Shown: positions 23,803-33,050 of the stretch, in pieces | How the letters are laid out: every line of letters begins with the position of its first letter | Position numbering within the stretch: the stretch's first letter is position 1 | Assembly (NCBI GenBank): GCA_963758845.1 | Contig: CAVWWX010000002.1 | Coordinates: 868,001 to 932,000, forward strand | Direction: 5' to 3' | Origin: JBDTSW01 sp963758845 | GTDB taxonomy: Bacteria > Actinomycetota > Thermoleophilia > Solirubrobacterales > 70-9 | Length of the DNA stretch: 64,000 nt | The notes under the pieces: generated by a model | Databases searched by the model: none | What the model was told of the DNA's origin: nothing | The model's input: only the letters and a program-made list of their open reading frames with translations | Translations under genes and position numbers: made by a program

Positions 23803-24288
23803 ATGAACCCCAAGGCAATCGCACTGCTGGCAGGCGGCCTGGTGGCCGCCGGCGGGGTGGGAACCGCGATCGGCGACCTCGGCTCGGACGACCCCGAGCG
23901 CGAACGCGCCTTCAGCGAGCTCGAGGTCCGCAAGGATGACGGCGCCGACGACGTCGAGCTGGTCGACGAGGAGGACGACGGGGGCGACGGCGGCAACGGC
24001 CGGGGGGACGATGGCAGCCGCGACCGCTCCGCGCAGAGCAACCAGCCCACGCAGGACCCCCAGACCGGGTCCGGCGACAACACCGGCGGCACCGGCAACA
24101 CCGCCGGCACCGGGTGGACGGGCGACACCGACGGCGATTGGACCGACGGAAACGACGGGACGAGCGGCGGCAACAACACCGTCGCAGCCGCGGCGGCCGA
24201 TTCGTACGCGGCTCCCGCCCCGGCTCCCGCGCCCGCCTACTACGGCGACGGTGGCGGCAGCTACAGCGGTGGCGGCAGCGACGGCTGA
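23803..24288 (+). CDS. Anchored/secreted Gly/Asp/Asn-rich protein with acidic patch
   Basis: 161 aa. Residues 5-24 are hydrophobic (AIALLAGGLVAAGGVGTAIG), then a charged acidic region (DVELVDEEDDGGDG), then a Gly/Asn/Thr/Asp-rich part and an Ala-Pro plus Gly/Ser/Tyr end. Same plan as the product of 20643-21059: helix, acidic patch, low-complexity tail. A strong ribosome site (GAAGGAGG) precedes the start. No known domain. Acidic tails could bind cations, an unproven idea. Confidence 0.68.
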   Translation: MNPKAIALLAGGLVAAGGVGTAIGDLGSDDPERERAFSELEVRKDDGADDVELVDEEDDGGDGGNGRGDDGSRDRSAQSNQPTQDPQTGSGDNTGGTGNTAGTGWTGDTDGDWTDGNDGTSGGNNTVAAAAADSYAAPAPAPAPAYYGDGGGSYSGGGSDG

Positions 24289-24310
24289 TCCTCCGGCGCA
24301 CCGAAACGGA

Positions 24311-24341
24311 ACGGCCCGGGCGCACACGTAGCCCGGGCCGT
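24311..24341 (+). terminator. Strong hairpin after the Gly-rich protein gene
   Basis: ACGGCCCGGGC, 9-nt loop, GCCCGGGCCGT: perfect 11-bp stem 22 nt after the stop, followed by CTCGTGTT (weak T content). Good candidate intrinsic terminator. Confidence 0.6.
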
Positions 24342-24410
24342 CTCGTGTTAGGGCACCCGAACCCTATTGAGACGGCCTTTGGGAAAAGTGTCTAGAGTGA
24401 TTCGACTCGC

Positions 24411-25469
24411 ATGAGCGCCGCCGACGACGCAAATCCTCGCCGCCAGCGCCCGCAGTGGGCGAAGGACCTGGAGCCATACTCCAACCCCAGCACGGCCCGC
24501 AGCCTGCTGGACATCGCCACGTCCGTGGTCCCCTATGCCGCGCTCATGGTCGCGATGTTCGCGCTGTATGACGTGTCTTACTGGTATGTCGCGGCGCTGA
24601 TCCTCCCCGCCGCAGGCTTTCTCCTTCGCACCTTCATCCTCTTCCACGACTGCACGCACGGCTCGTTCTTCGCCAACCGCCGGGCCAACAACTGGTTCGG
24701 GGTGTTCTGCGGCCTGCTGGTGCTTCAGCCCTTCGAGAACTGGCGGACCGACCACTGGGCCCACCACGGCTCGGCTGGCGACCTCGATCGCCGGGGCCAG
24801 GGCGACGTCCCAACGCTCACGCTCGACGAGTACTACTCGAAGTCCTGGCGCGGCCGCCTGGGCTACTACCTCTTTCGCCACCCGTTTGTGATGTTCGGGA
24901 TCGGGCCGATCTACTCGCTGATGGTCATGCCCCGGTTCTGGGGAGGCCACGCCGGCAAGGCGCAGAAGCGCAGCGTGTTGTTCACCGACATCGGGGTGAT
25001 CGCGATCATCGCCGCGCTGGTGCTCATCGTCGGCTGGCAGGAGGTTCTGCTGGTGGCGCTCCCGGTGTTGGTCCTGGCCGGGACGGCCGGAGTCTGGCTC
25101 TTCTACGTCCAGCACCAGTTCGAGGACGTCTACTGGGAGAACACCGACCAGTGGAGCTATGCCGAGGCGGCTCTGCAGGGCAGCTCGTACCTGAAGCTCC
25201 CGAAGGTGCTCCAGTTCTTCACCGGGAACATCGGCCTGCACCACGTCCACCACCTCAACGCGCGCATCCCCAACTACAACCTCCAGAGCGCCCACGACGA
25301 CAACGAGATCTTCCACGACGTGCCGGTGCTGACCTTCTGGCAGGGCATCAAGGCGACGCGCCTGAAGGTGATCGATCCCTCGTCGGGCCGGCTCTTGACC
25401 TGGCGTGAGGCCCGCGCCGTCCGCCGCCGCACGGCGGTCAAGCCCGCCCCCGCCGCCGAGTCCGTGTAG
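24411..25469 (+). CDS. Membrane fatty-acid desaturase (acyl-lipid type)
   Basis: 352-aa di-iron membrane enzyme that introduces a double bond into acyl chains. Three His boxes are present: HDCTHGS (about residue 76), HWAHH (about 113) and HVHHL (about 281). Hydrophobic segments flank them. There is no clear ribosome site near ATG 24411. It is a second desaturase in the window, different in sequence from the one at 54671. It is followed by a convergent hairpin. Confidence 0.85.
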   Translation: MSAADDANPRRQRPQWAKDLEPYSNPSTARSLLDIATSVVPYAALMVAMFALYDVSYWYVAALILPAAGFLLRTFILFHDCTHGSFFANRRANNWFGVFCGLLVLQPFENWRTDHWAHHGSAGDLDRRGQGDVPTLTLDEYYSKSWRGRLGYYLFRHPFVMFGIGPIYSLMVMPRFWGGHAGKAQKRSVLFTDIGVIAIIAALVLIVGWQEVLLVALPVLVLAGTAGVWLFYVQHQFEDVYWENTDQWSYAEAALQGSSYLKLPKVLQFFTGNIGLHHVHHLNARIPNYNLQSAHDDNEIFHDVPVLTFWQGIKATRLKVIDPSSGRLLTWREARAVRRRTAVKPAPAAESV

Positions 25470-25482
25470 ATCAGCTCCGGCG

Positions 25483-25503
25483 CGGCCGGTCGTCCGCCGG
25501 CCG
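25483..25503. terminator. Bidirectional hairpin between convergent genes
   Basis: CGGCCGG, 7-nt loop, CCGGCCG between the desaturase (plus) and the peptidase (minus) stops. Could serve both directions. Confidence 0.4.
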
Positions 25504-25538
25504 GGTTAGGGCTGGGTGGGGAGGTGGGTTTCCGCTGT

Positions 25539-26987
25539 TCAGCCGCCCACGTGCTGCTTCAGGAAGGCCCGGATCTCCTTCGCGGCCTTCCCGTGCGTGT
25601 AGTAGAGGGCGTCGACGTGGCCGGCCCCGCGCGCGATGTACTGGCGCGCATCGGGGAACTCCTTCGTGACCTGCTTTCCCTCCCACGGCGTGGTGATGTC
25701 GTCCCACTCGCCCGAGACCACCAGGACGGGCGCCTCGGTCGGGGTGTCCTTCTCGGGGTCCACCGCCGGCTCGTAGAGGTCGGTGTGCTGGGGCCAGGTG
25801 ATGCACTCGAGATAGCCGACCGACGCCGAGATCGCGACCTCGCGCGGGGTGAAGGGGGGGAAGGCGTCCTTCGGGTACTCCTCGATCGCCTCCTCCAGCT
25901 GCGCCCGGCGCTCGGCCTCGGTCGCGTCCTTGTCCCAGATCATCGGGTAGTCGTTGCAGCCGAACACGAACTCACCCGCTGACAGGTACTTGATCTTCCG
26001 GTCCGAGCCGCGGGTCTGGTAGAGGGTCAGCTCGTCGTAGGGGCCGCGGTCGCCTCGCAGCAGCGCGCGGACCGCACGATCCACGGCGAGATATGACTCC
26101 GGGGGGCTCGAGTAGCCGTCAGCGATGGCGTCGATCAGCGGCCCAACGCTGAGCCGGCGCTTTCGCAGCAGCTCGGCGGCCCGCTCGACCCTGGCCAAGG
26201 CGTCGCCGTCGCAGTCGGGGTCGCGATCGCAGGTCTCGCGCATGGCCCGGTTGCCGGTCCGCACCAGGCTCGGGTACCACGGGTCCTCGCCGTAGGCGGG
26301 GTAGGCCGAGTCGAGCACCAGGGCGTCGAGCGTCTCGCCATGCCGGAAGGCGTAGGACTGGCCGAGGAACGTCCCGTAGGAGTCGCCGTAAAGGGCGATC
26401 CGGTCGTACCCGAGGGCCTTGCGCACGTCGTCGATGTCGTCGGCGGCCGCCGAGGTCCGGTAGGACTCGAAGCGCTTGCCCAGGCGTGCGGCGCAGTCGC
26501 TGACAGTGATCCACTCGGGCCCGCGCGCGTGCTGGACGTCGGGGCAGTCCATCTGGTCGGAGTGGCCCAGCCCCCGCATGTCGACCAGGACCAGCTCGTG
26601 GCGGCGCAGCAGCGGTCCGAACAGCTTGCGGTACGCGATCGCGGTGCCGATCGAGGAATACCCCGGGCCGCCTTCGACGGCGAAGATGGGCCCCAGCGAT
26701 GGCTTGCTGCGGTCGCTGCGCTCGCGGACCGCGAACCCGATCCGCGTCATCCCGTAGGACTCGTCCGCGCGCTCGAAGGGCACCTCGATCTCGCCGCAGA
26801 CGAAGTTGAAGCTGTTCGGCCGCGGCTGGCAGAGGTCGAGATCGGAGACGTCAACCTGCTCGACCTCGTACGAGGCCGGGGTGGGCTCATCGTTCGAGGC
26901 GTCGCCACCGCAGCCCGACGCCCCCGCGACCGCGCAAGCTGTGGCGAGCGAGGCGGTTAGGAGGCGGAGCCGGTTGGCCTGGTCCAT
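25539..26987 (-). CDS. Lipoprotein alpha/beta hydrolase, S33 / tripeptidyl-aminopeptidase type
   Basis: 482 aa. The signal peptide ends in a lipobox (AVAGASGC), so the enzyme is probably lipid-anchored outside the membrane. Catalytic marks: GGPG oxyanion loop, nucleophile in YGDSYGT, Asp in SGEWDDITTP, His in GAGHVDAL. The C-terminal TAP-like segment is present. Such proteins cleave N-terminal residues from peptides, with proline or tripeptide preference. The start overlaps the PAS-protein gene by 31 nt, suggesting one transcript. Confidence 0.83.
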   Translation of the reverse strand: MDQANRLRLLTASLATACAVAGASGCGGDASNDEPTPASYEVEQVDVSDLDLCQPRPNSFNFVCGEIEVPFERADESYGMTRIGFAVRERSDRSKPSLGPIFAVEGGPGYSSIGTAIAYRKLFGPLLRRHELVLVDMRGLGHSDQMDCPDVQHARGPEWITVSDCAARLGKRFESYRTSAAADDIDDVRKALGYDRIALYGDSYGTFLGQSYAFRHGETLDALVLDSAYPAYGEDPWYPSLVRTGNRAMRETCDRDPDCDGDALARVERAAELLRKRRLSVGPLIDAIADGYSSPPESYLAVDRAVRALLRGDRGPYDELTLYQTRGSDRKIKYLSAGEFVFGCNDYPMIWDKDATEAERRAQLEEAIEEYPKDAFPPFTPREVAISASVGYLECITWPQHTDLYEPAVDPEKDTPTEAPVLVVSGEWDDITTPWEGKQVTKEFPDARQYIARGAGHVDALYYTHGKAAKEIRAFLKQHVGG

Positions 26988-28081
26988 ATCCGCCGCTCGA
27001 CGCCGGGCGCCAAGCGAGTCGTCTGGATCGCCAGGTCAGGCTTGCCCGACACCGTCTCGAGGTGGCGGTGGACCCCGTCGAGCAGCGTCTCCATCTGACG
27101 GCGCGTCGCCTCGAGGTCGGAGATGGCGGAGTTCAGCGAGACGGCCTTGACGTCGCCGCTGCCGCACTCCACGCATGGGCCGGCGTGCTCGGCGGCGTGC
27201 ACCGCCCCGCAGCTCCCGCAGGTGAGCCGCAGCACGTCGGGGACAGGCCGCGATCCGTCGCCGTTGCCCCGCACCGAGGTCACGTCCGTAAGGATGCCAC
27301 CGATGATCCTGCGGCCGTCAGCCCCCTGAGCGACGACGGCCCGGTCGCGCACCCAAACCACGTCCCCCGACCGCGACAGCAGCCGGTATTCGCTGACCCA
27401 GGGGGTCCCCGTCGCCATCGCCACATGCCGCTCCTCGTCGCGGAGGACGCGCGAGCGGTCCGTGGGGTGGAGCGTGGCCTCCCACAGGCCCGGCTCGGCC
27501 GCCCATTCCTCGGGCGTGTAGCCGATCAGGTCGCGCACCTGAGGCGAGAGGAACTGGCGGCGGTGCGGCGCGGTCGGATCGGCCTCGTACGCGCACACGG
27601 GCAGGGTGTTGACGAGCCCGCGATAGCGGTCGTGGGACTGCGCCAGCGCCAGCTGCGCGGCTCTGGTCTCGGTGATGTCGACCAGGACGCCGCGCCAGTA
27701 GGCGCCCTTCCCGTTGTCTTGGGGGACCATCCGGGCCTCGTCGCGGACCCAGACGACGCTGCCGTCGCGGTGGAGCATCCGGTACTCGCTGACCAGGACA
27801 TCGTCGCGGCGGGCCATCTCGGCCTCGGTTCGCTCCAGCTCCATCACCTCGTCGCGATCGTCGGGATGCAGGCGGCTTGGGAAGAGCTGGCGGTCGGAGG
27901 TGATCTCGTCCGGCGTGTAGCCCAGGAGCTCGTGCACGTGGGAGCTGATGTAGTACCACTCGCCGTCGGCCCCGAACTCGGCCTCGTAGATGGTGGCGGG
28001 CAGCATCTCGATCATCTCCCGATAGCGCTGCTCGGCGCGGCTGTGATCGGGCGCGGGCCCGTTTTCGGAGATTTCGGCCAT
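26957..28081 (-). CDS. Double-PAS protein with zinc ribbon and no output domain
   Basis: 374 aa. Two PAS/PAC units: about 20-150 (YISSHVHELLGYTPDEI, then DITETRA) and about 150-280 (FLSPQVRDLIGYTPEEW, then ILTDVTSV). After that comes a zinc-ribbon-like cluster CGSCG ... CVECG near 295-315 and a helical tail. No kinase, GGDEF, EAL or DNA-binding domain is seen. It probably senses a ligand or redox state and signals through protein contacts. It is upstream of, and overlaps, the peptidase gene. Confidence 0.8.
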   Translation of the reverse strand: MAEISENGPAPDHSRAEQRYREMIEMLPATIYEAEFGADGEWYYISSHVHELLGYTPDEITSDRQLFPSRLHPDDRDEVMELERTEAEMARRDDVLVSEYRMLHRDGSVVWVRDEARMVPQDNGKGAYWRGVLVDITETRAAQLALAQSHDRYRGLVNTLPVCAYEADPTAPHRRQFLSPQVRDLIGYTPEEWAAEPGLWEATLHPTDRSRVLRDEERHVAMATGTPWVSEYRLLSRSGDVVWVRDRAVVAQGADGRRIIGGILTDVTSVRGNGDGSRPVPDVLRLTCGSCGAVHAAEHAGPCVECGSGDVKAVSLNSAISDLEATRRQMETLLDGVHRHLETVSGKPDLAIQTTRLAPGVERRIWTRPTGSAS

Positions 28082-28169
28082 CGCCCTTACTTATCGGCCC
28101 GTCGGGCGCGGAATCTTAAGCCGCGGCCACGGCTCGTCAGGCTTGGATTTCGCGGGGTTCAGGAAGCGG

Positions 28170-28628
28170 CTAGGCGTCGAGCTCGATGCGCTCGATGACC
28201 TGGGGCTCGAGCGGCTTGTCGCCGGCGCCCGTAGCCGTGCCCTCGATCGCGTCGACCGCGTCCATGCCGTCGCTCACGCGCCCGAAGACGGTGTGCTTTC
28301 CGTCCAGCCACGGCGCCGCGTCGGTGGTGACGATGAAGAACTGCGAGCCGTTCGTGTCGGGCCCGGCATTGGCCATCGCGAGGGCGCCCCGGACGATCTT
28401 GTTCTCGTTGAACTCGTCCTCGAAGGTGTAGCCGGGACCGCCCGTTCCGTTCCCGTCCGGGCAGCCGCCCTGGACCATGAAGTCGCGGATCACGCGGTGG
28501 AAGATCAGGCCGTCGTAGAAGCCGTCGCCCGCCAGCTTGCGGAAGTTCTCGACGGTCTTCGGAGCGGCCTCGTCGAACAGCTCGACGCTGATCGCTCCGG
28601 CATTGGTGTGAAACGTGGCTGCGGACAT
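28170..28628 (-). CDS. Peptidyl-prolyl cis-trans isomerase, cyclophilin type
   Basis: 152-aa cytosolic cyclophilin. Conserved core: FHRVIRDFMVQGG (catalytic Arg), ANAGPDTNGSQFFI and LDGKHTVFGRV. Length is typical of the short bacterial PpiB group. No signal peptide. It stands alone, divergent from the S15-type gene with a 73-nt gap. Confidence 0.92.
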   Translation of the reverse strand: MSAATFHTNAGAISVELFDEAAPKTVENFRKLAGDGFYDGLIFHRVIRDFMVQGGCPDGNGTGGPGYTFEDEFNENKIVRGALAMANAGPDTNGSQFFIVTTDAAPWLDGKHTVFGRVSDGMDAVDAIEGTATGAGDKPLEPQVIERIELDA

Positions 28629-28701
28629 GGGCGTCGCACCCTATCGTTACGGCCACGGAGGGGCGGGACGCCCACCGGTAAGTCGCCAAGGACGGAGGAT
28701 C

Positions 28702-30864
28702 ATGCGGGCAGGAGGAGTTGTGGCGGTCGTCTGCGCTGGGGCGCTCGCACTCCCGGCCATGGCCGAGGCCGAGATCACCAGCGCCTTCACAGACACCGCG
28801 ACGCCGGTGGACTGCGCCGTGCAGTCGGGCGGCGCCACCGACGGGGTCCGGCTCTGCTCGGAGAGCCCGCGCAGCACGGTCGCCGCCTTCGATGGCGTCC
28901 CGATCGACGTCAACGTCGCCTTCCCGCCCGAGCCGGCGTCCGGCCCCGACGGCGACTACCCCGTGGTGATGATGTTCCACGGCTACGCCGGCTCCAAGAT
29001 CGGCCTCTCCTCGATGAACCGCTGGCTCCAGCAGGGCTATGCGACCTTCAGCATGACCACCCGCGGCTTCGGTGAGAGCTGTGGCTCGCCCGCCTCCCGC
29101 ACCGCTCTCGGCGCCGCCTGCGACGACGGCTACGTGCGCCTGCTGGACACCCGCTACGAGGTCCGCGACGCCCAGGACCTGATCGCCCTGCTCGTCGACG
29201 AGGGCCTCGTGGACGGCGATCGCATCGGCGCCACCGGCGGCTCCTACGGCGGCGGCATGTCGATGTCGCTCGCGGCGCTTAGGAACCGCCAGATGATGCC
29301 CGACGGCTCGCTCGTCGCCTGGGAGACGCCTGACGGCACGCCGCTGTCGCTGGCGGCCGCCGCGCCCGAGATCCCGTGGACGGACCTCTCCTACTCGCTC
29401 GTCCCCAACGGCGGCAACCTCGACTACATCGCCGACGCCTCCTACTTCGCCGCCAACGACCGCGTCGGGATCCCGAAGGAGGGGTGGATCGACACTCTCT
29501 ACCTCGGCGGCTTCTTCGCGGGCTACTACGCCCCCGAGGGCAAGACCCCGACGCCGACCTGCCCGGCTGGCGCCAGCGCCTGACGCAGGGCGATGGGGGC
29601 TTCGACGGCGACCCAGAGGTGCTCGAGATCGTCGACGAGATCTCCAGCCACCACTCCTCCTACGGCATCGATGATTCCGTCGAGCCCGCACCGCTGATGA
29701 TCTCCAGTGGCTGGACGGACGACCTGTTCCCCGTGAACGAGGCGACCAGGTTCTACAACCGCCTGAAGCTCAACCACCCCGGGGCCTCGATCTCGATGAA
29801 CTTCGCCGACTTCGGTCACCCCCGCGGCCAGAACAAGGGGGCCTCCACCGCCCCCATCGCCGCCGCCGAGAACGCCTGGTTCGCGCACTTCGTGCGCGGC
29901 GACGGCGCCGCGCCTCCAGAGCAGGTTCAGGCGCTGACGCAGACCTGCCCCGGCGCCGCGGCCCCCGGCGGCCCGTTCACGGCGCCGACCTACCGCGAGC
30001 TCGCGCCCGGCGAGATCCGGTTCGAGAGCGCGGCGGCGCAGCAGATCGCCACCGACGGCACCGAGCACGGGTTCACGTTCGGCAGCACCCAGGGCCTGGG
30101 CGGCTCGTTCTCGACCGCCTGCGTGACCTCCGACGCCACCGACACCGAGGAAACGGCCAACTACCGGCTTCGACCCGGCGCCGGCCGGCGGCTACACGCT
30201 GATGGGCTCGCCAACGGTGAAGGCGCGCTTCGCCCTCGCCGGGGCAGACTCGCAGGTCGCCGCCAGGCTGTTCGACGTGGCGCCCGACGGCCAGCAGACG
30301 CTGGTCGCCCGCGGGCTATGGCGCCCGGAGGTGACGGGCACCGACCGCGTCCGCCAGGTGTTCCAGCTGAACCCCAATGGCTACACGTTCGCCGAGGGGC
30401 ACGTGCCGAAGCTCGAGCTGATGCCGCACGACCGTCCCTACGGGCTTCAGTCCGACCAGGGCAAGGTCTCGGTCGACCGCCTGGGCCTGACCCTTCCGGT
30501 GCGCGAGGCGCCCGGCGCGCTTGGCGGCCTGGTGCAGGAGCCGGCGCCGAAGCCGCTGCCGTGGGCGGCGGGGCGCAAGGTGCGCCTGGCGCCCGACTAC
30601 GACGACGGGGACCCTCGGACCTTCATCTCGAAGGGCCCCAAGGGCGCGACGAAGAAGCGCAACGTCACCTTCGACTGGGAGTGGAGCGACGTCGGCTCGA
30701 CGCTCGAGTGCAGCCTGGACGGCGCCGCCTTCGCGACCTGCGTCGGCCCGCTCGAGGTCACCGGCCTGGACCCCGGCCGGCACACGTTCAAGGTCCGGGC
30801 CGTGGATCCCCAGGCGAACGTGGATTCCACTCCGGCCACGCGCAAGTTCACCGTGACGCGCTAG
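28702..30864 (+). pseudogene. S15 / CocE-like X-Pro peptidase or acyl hydrolase, two frame breaks
   Basis: Secreted alpha/beta hydrolase split over three reading frames. Part 1 (28702 to ~29563): signal peptide, then nucleophile in GGSYGGG. A one-base loss near 29560-29566 moves the frame. Part 2: Asp in GWTDDLFPV, His in FADFGHPRG. An extra base near 30168 (CGG-C-TTC) restores the first frame. Part 3: C-terminal jelly-roll-like region and a ~70-residue Ig-like domain (ECSLDGAAFATCVGPLEV). Total about 720 aa. All catalytic parts remain, so sequencing error or recent decay are both possible. Ribosome site GGAGG precedes ATG 28702. Confidence 0.75.
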
Positions 30865-30884
30865 GCGCCGCTCGGCGGCTCAGG

Positions 30885-31880
30885 TTAGTCGCCGGCGAGC
30901 CAGCGCGGCGGGTTGGCGACGAGCATCGTGTCGAGCTGCTCGTCGCTCGCGCCGCCGTCGCGCAACGCGGGGAGGACCTTGGACGGCACCATCGCCATCG
31001 TCCAGTCCTTGACGGCACCGGCGGCCACCATTTGGCGGTCCAGTTCCACCGGGAACCAGTCGAGCGTCACGCAGGCGTCGGCCGAAAGGAACATTCGCTC
31101 GGCGTAGCCGCGCTCGAGCAGGGCCAGCACCGTCGAGATCCGCTGGTCGAACGGCAGGTACATCTCGATCCCGAACCGGTCCATGCCGATGTAGACGCCT
31201 TTTTCGAGCAGGCGCTCGATGTAGTCCAGGTCGTCGGTGTCGCCGGTGTGCGCGATCTGCACACTTGACAGGTCGACGCCTTCCTCCTCGAAGATCTCGA
31301 CCTGGCGGGGCGCGGTGTCGCTGGCGGGGCGGGAGTGAGCCATGATCGGCACCCCGGTCTCCAAGTGGGCCTTGGCGACGGCCCGGTGCACCTTCTCGAC
31401 GTTCTCGTTCACGCCCGGCTCGTCGGCGGCGCACTTCAGGAACGCGGCCTTGACGTCGGTCCCCTGGATGCCGCGCGTGATGTCGTGCACGAACAGCTCC
31501 GCGATCTCCTCGGGGCTGCGCGACAGGAAGTACATCGGCAGGTGGTCGTAGGTGTAGATGCCGGTGCACGCGACGATGCGAAGGCCGCTCTCCTCCGAGA
31601 CGCGGCGCATCAGGTCGATGTCGCGGCCCAAGAACATGCAGCTCGGGTCGCAGATCGTCTCGACGCCCAGCCCGGCAGCCTCCTTGCAGGCCTTGACGGC
31701 GCCGTCGAACTGGGCGTCGGGCGTGACCTCGACGACCTCGCTTGCCTCAATGCCCACCGTGGAGACGTGCGGCCACTGGACGCGCACCGCATCGTCGCGG
31801 GTCTGGATGTGCTCGTGGATCAGCGTGGTCCCGAGCTCGGCTGCGTCGACTGAGCCGCTGACGGTCTCGACCGTGGCCAT
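30885..31880 (-). CDS. Phosphotriesterase-like metal hydrolase
   Basis: 331-aa TIM-barrel hydrolase of the phosphotriesterase (Php/PTE) family. Metal ligands: HEHI near residue 22, carboxylated Lys in VKAAFLKCA, His in MAHSRP, His in IAHTGDTDD and Asp in LSADAC. Members include lactonases and organophosphate hydrolases; the loop motifs do not settle which. It stands alone, convergent with the S15-type gene. Confidence 0.82.
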   Translation of the reverse strand: MATVETVSGSVDAAELGTTLIHEHIQTRDDAVRVQWPHVSTVGIEASEVVEVTPDAQFDGAVKACKEAAGLGVETICDPSCMFLGRDIDLMRRVSEESGLRIVACTGIYTYDHLPMYFLSRSPEEIAELFVHDITRGIQGTDVKAAFLKCAADEPGVNENVEKVHRAVAKAHLETGVPIMAHSRPASDTAPRQVEIFEEEGVDLSSVQIAHTGDTDDLDYIERLLEKGVYIGMDRFGIEMYLPFDQRISTVLALLERGYAERMFLSADACVTLDWFPVELDRQMVAAGAVKDWTMAMVPSKVLPALRDGGASDEQLDTMLVANPPRWLAGD

Positions 31881-31929
31881 CGGCGCCAGTCTATGCCCGC
31901 CCGAGGCTCGCGCGCCCTACGCTGTGGCG

Positions 31930-32016
31930 GTGCCTCGGAGCTGGGTCATCAGCATGGGTCTCCTCGTCGCCGCCCTGCTGGCGTCGATGGTGATCGCCGC
32001 GATCAAGCTGATCTGA
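31930..32016 (+). CDS. Possible 28-aa membrane micro-protein
   Basis: GTG 31930 opens a 28-residue frame that is almost entirely one hydrophobic helix (MGLLVAALLASMVIAAIKLI). It lies in the 210-nt gap between the divergent hydrolase and uspA. There is no ribosome site, so it may be chance. ATG 31954 is an alternative start. Confidence 0.25.
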   Translation: MPRSWVISMGLLVAALLASMVIAAIKLI

Positions 32017-32091
32017 GACAGCAGGTGATCTCTGGCTCGCCGGGCCGGGATAGTATGCGCGCGTCCCGGTCTCAGGCGAAGGAGAGGCGTC

Positions 32092-32535
32092 TTGTTCCAG
32101 CGCATCGTTGTAGGCACTGACGGATCCGACACGGCTTCCGAGGCCGTTCGCCACGCGACCGAGCTCGCGAAGATGACGGGCGCGGCGCTCGAGTTCGTGA
32201 GCGCGTTCGAGCCCGTGCCGCAGGATCGCCTTCGCGAGGAGACCGCCGAGGTGCCCGGCGACGTCGCCTACGGCGTTGGGCCGCGCGAGGACGTCAACAC
32301 CACGCTCGAGGGCGCGTCCGGTCCGGCCCGCGAGGCCGGCGTCGCGGTCAACACACACGCCTGCGAGGGCGATCCCGCCGACGCGATCCTCGACGTCGCC
32401 GAGGAGACCAAGGCCGACCTGATCGTCGTCGGCAACAAGGGGATGACCGGGGCGAAGCGCTTCCTGCTCGGGAGCGTGCCGAACAAGATCTCGCACCACG
32501 CGCCATGCGGGGTCTACATCGTCCAGACCACCTGA
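32092..32535 (+). CDS. Universal stress protein, UspA family
   Basis: 147-aa single Usp domain. The start is VVGTDGSDTASEAV and the ATP-binding motif G-x2-G-x9-G-S is present (GNKGMTGAKRFLLGS). TTG 32092 is preceded by GAAGGAGAGG at good spacing and no other start fits. ATP-binding members signal stress or starvation. A TAGTAT box about 40 nt upstream may be the -10 element. Confidence 0.88.
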   Translation: MFQRIVVGTDGSDTASEAVRHATELAKMTGAALEFVSAFEPVPQDRLREETAEVPGDVAYGVGPREDVNTTLEGASGPAREAGVAVNTHACEGDPADAILDVAEETKADLIVVGNKGMTGAKRFLLGSVPNKISHHAPCGVYIVQTT

Positions 32536-32580
32536 TCCGTCGGCCGCCCGCGTCCTGGCCCGGGTGGCCATACTCGCGCA

Positions 32581-33048
32581 GTGAGCGACGCCCGCTTCTT
32601 CGGACGCGACGAGCACTTCATGCGCCTGGCCTTGCGCGAGGCCGAGCGGGCTGCGGGTAACGGCGACGTCCCGATCGGGGCCGTCGTCGTCCACGAGGGC
32701 GAGCTGGTCGGGGCGGCCGGCAACGAGCGTGAGCTCCGGGGCGACCCGACGGCGCACGCCGAGCTCTTGGCGTTGCGCGAGGCGGCGAATGCCCTGGGCG
32801 GTTGGCGGGTCCCCGACTCCGTCCTTTACGTGACGCTCGAGCCGTGCGCGATGTGTGCGGGCGCGATCGTGCTCGCCCGGGTCCCACGCGTCGTGTACGG
32901 AGCGACGGACCCCAAGGCGGGGGCGGCAGGCAGCGTGCTCGACGTGCTCGGCGAGCCGCGCCTCAACCACCGTCCCCAGGTCGACGGCGGCCTTCTGGCC
33001 GGGGAGTCGTCCGAGCTCCTCACCTCCTTCTTCGCAGCGAAGCGATAG
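32581..33048 (+). CDS. tadA: tRNA-specific adenosine deaminase
   Basis: 155-aa zinc deaminase that converts A34 to inosine in tRNA-Arg(ACG). The catalytic set is clear: HAE (THAHAEL type, PTAHAELLAL) and PCAMC (LEPCAMCAGAI). Start GTG 32581. The length and motifs fit TadA better than cytosine or guanine deaminases. The next gene follows after 2 nt. Confidence 0.88.
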   Translation: MSDARFFGRDEHFMRLALREAERAAGNGDVPIGAVVVHEGELVGAAGNERELRGDPTAHAELLALREAANALGGWRVPDSVLYVTLEPCAMCAGAIVLARVPRVVYGATDPKAGAAGSVLDVLGEPRLNHRPQVDGGLLAGESSELLTSFFAAKR

Positions 33049-33050
33049 GC

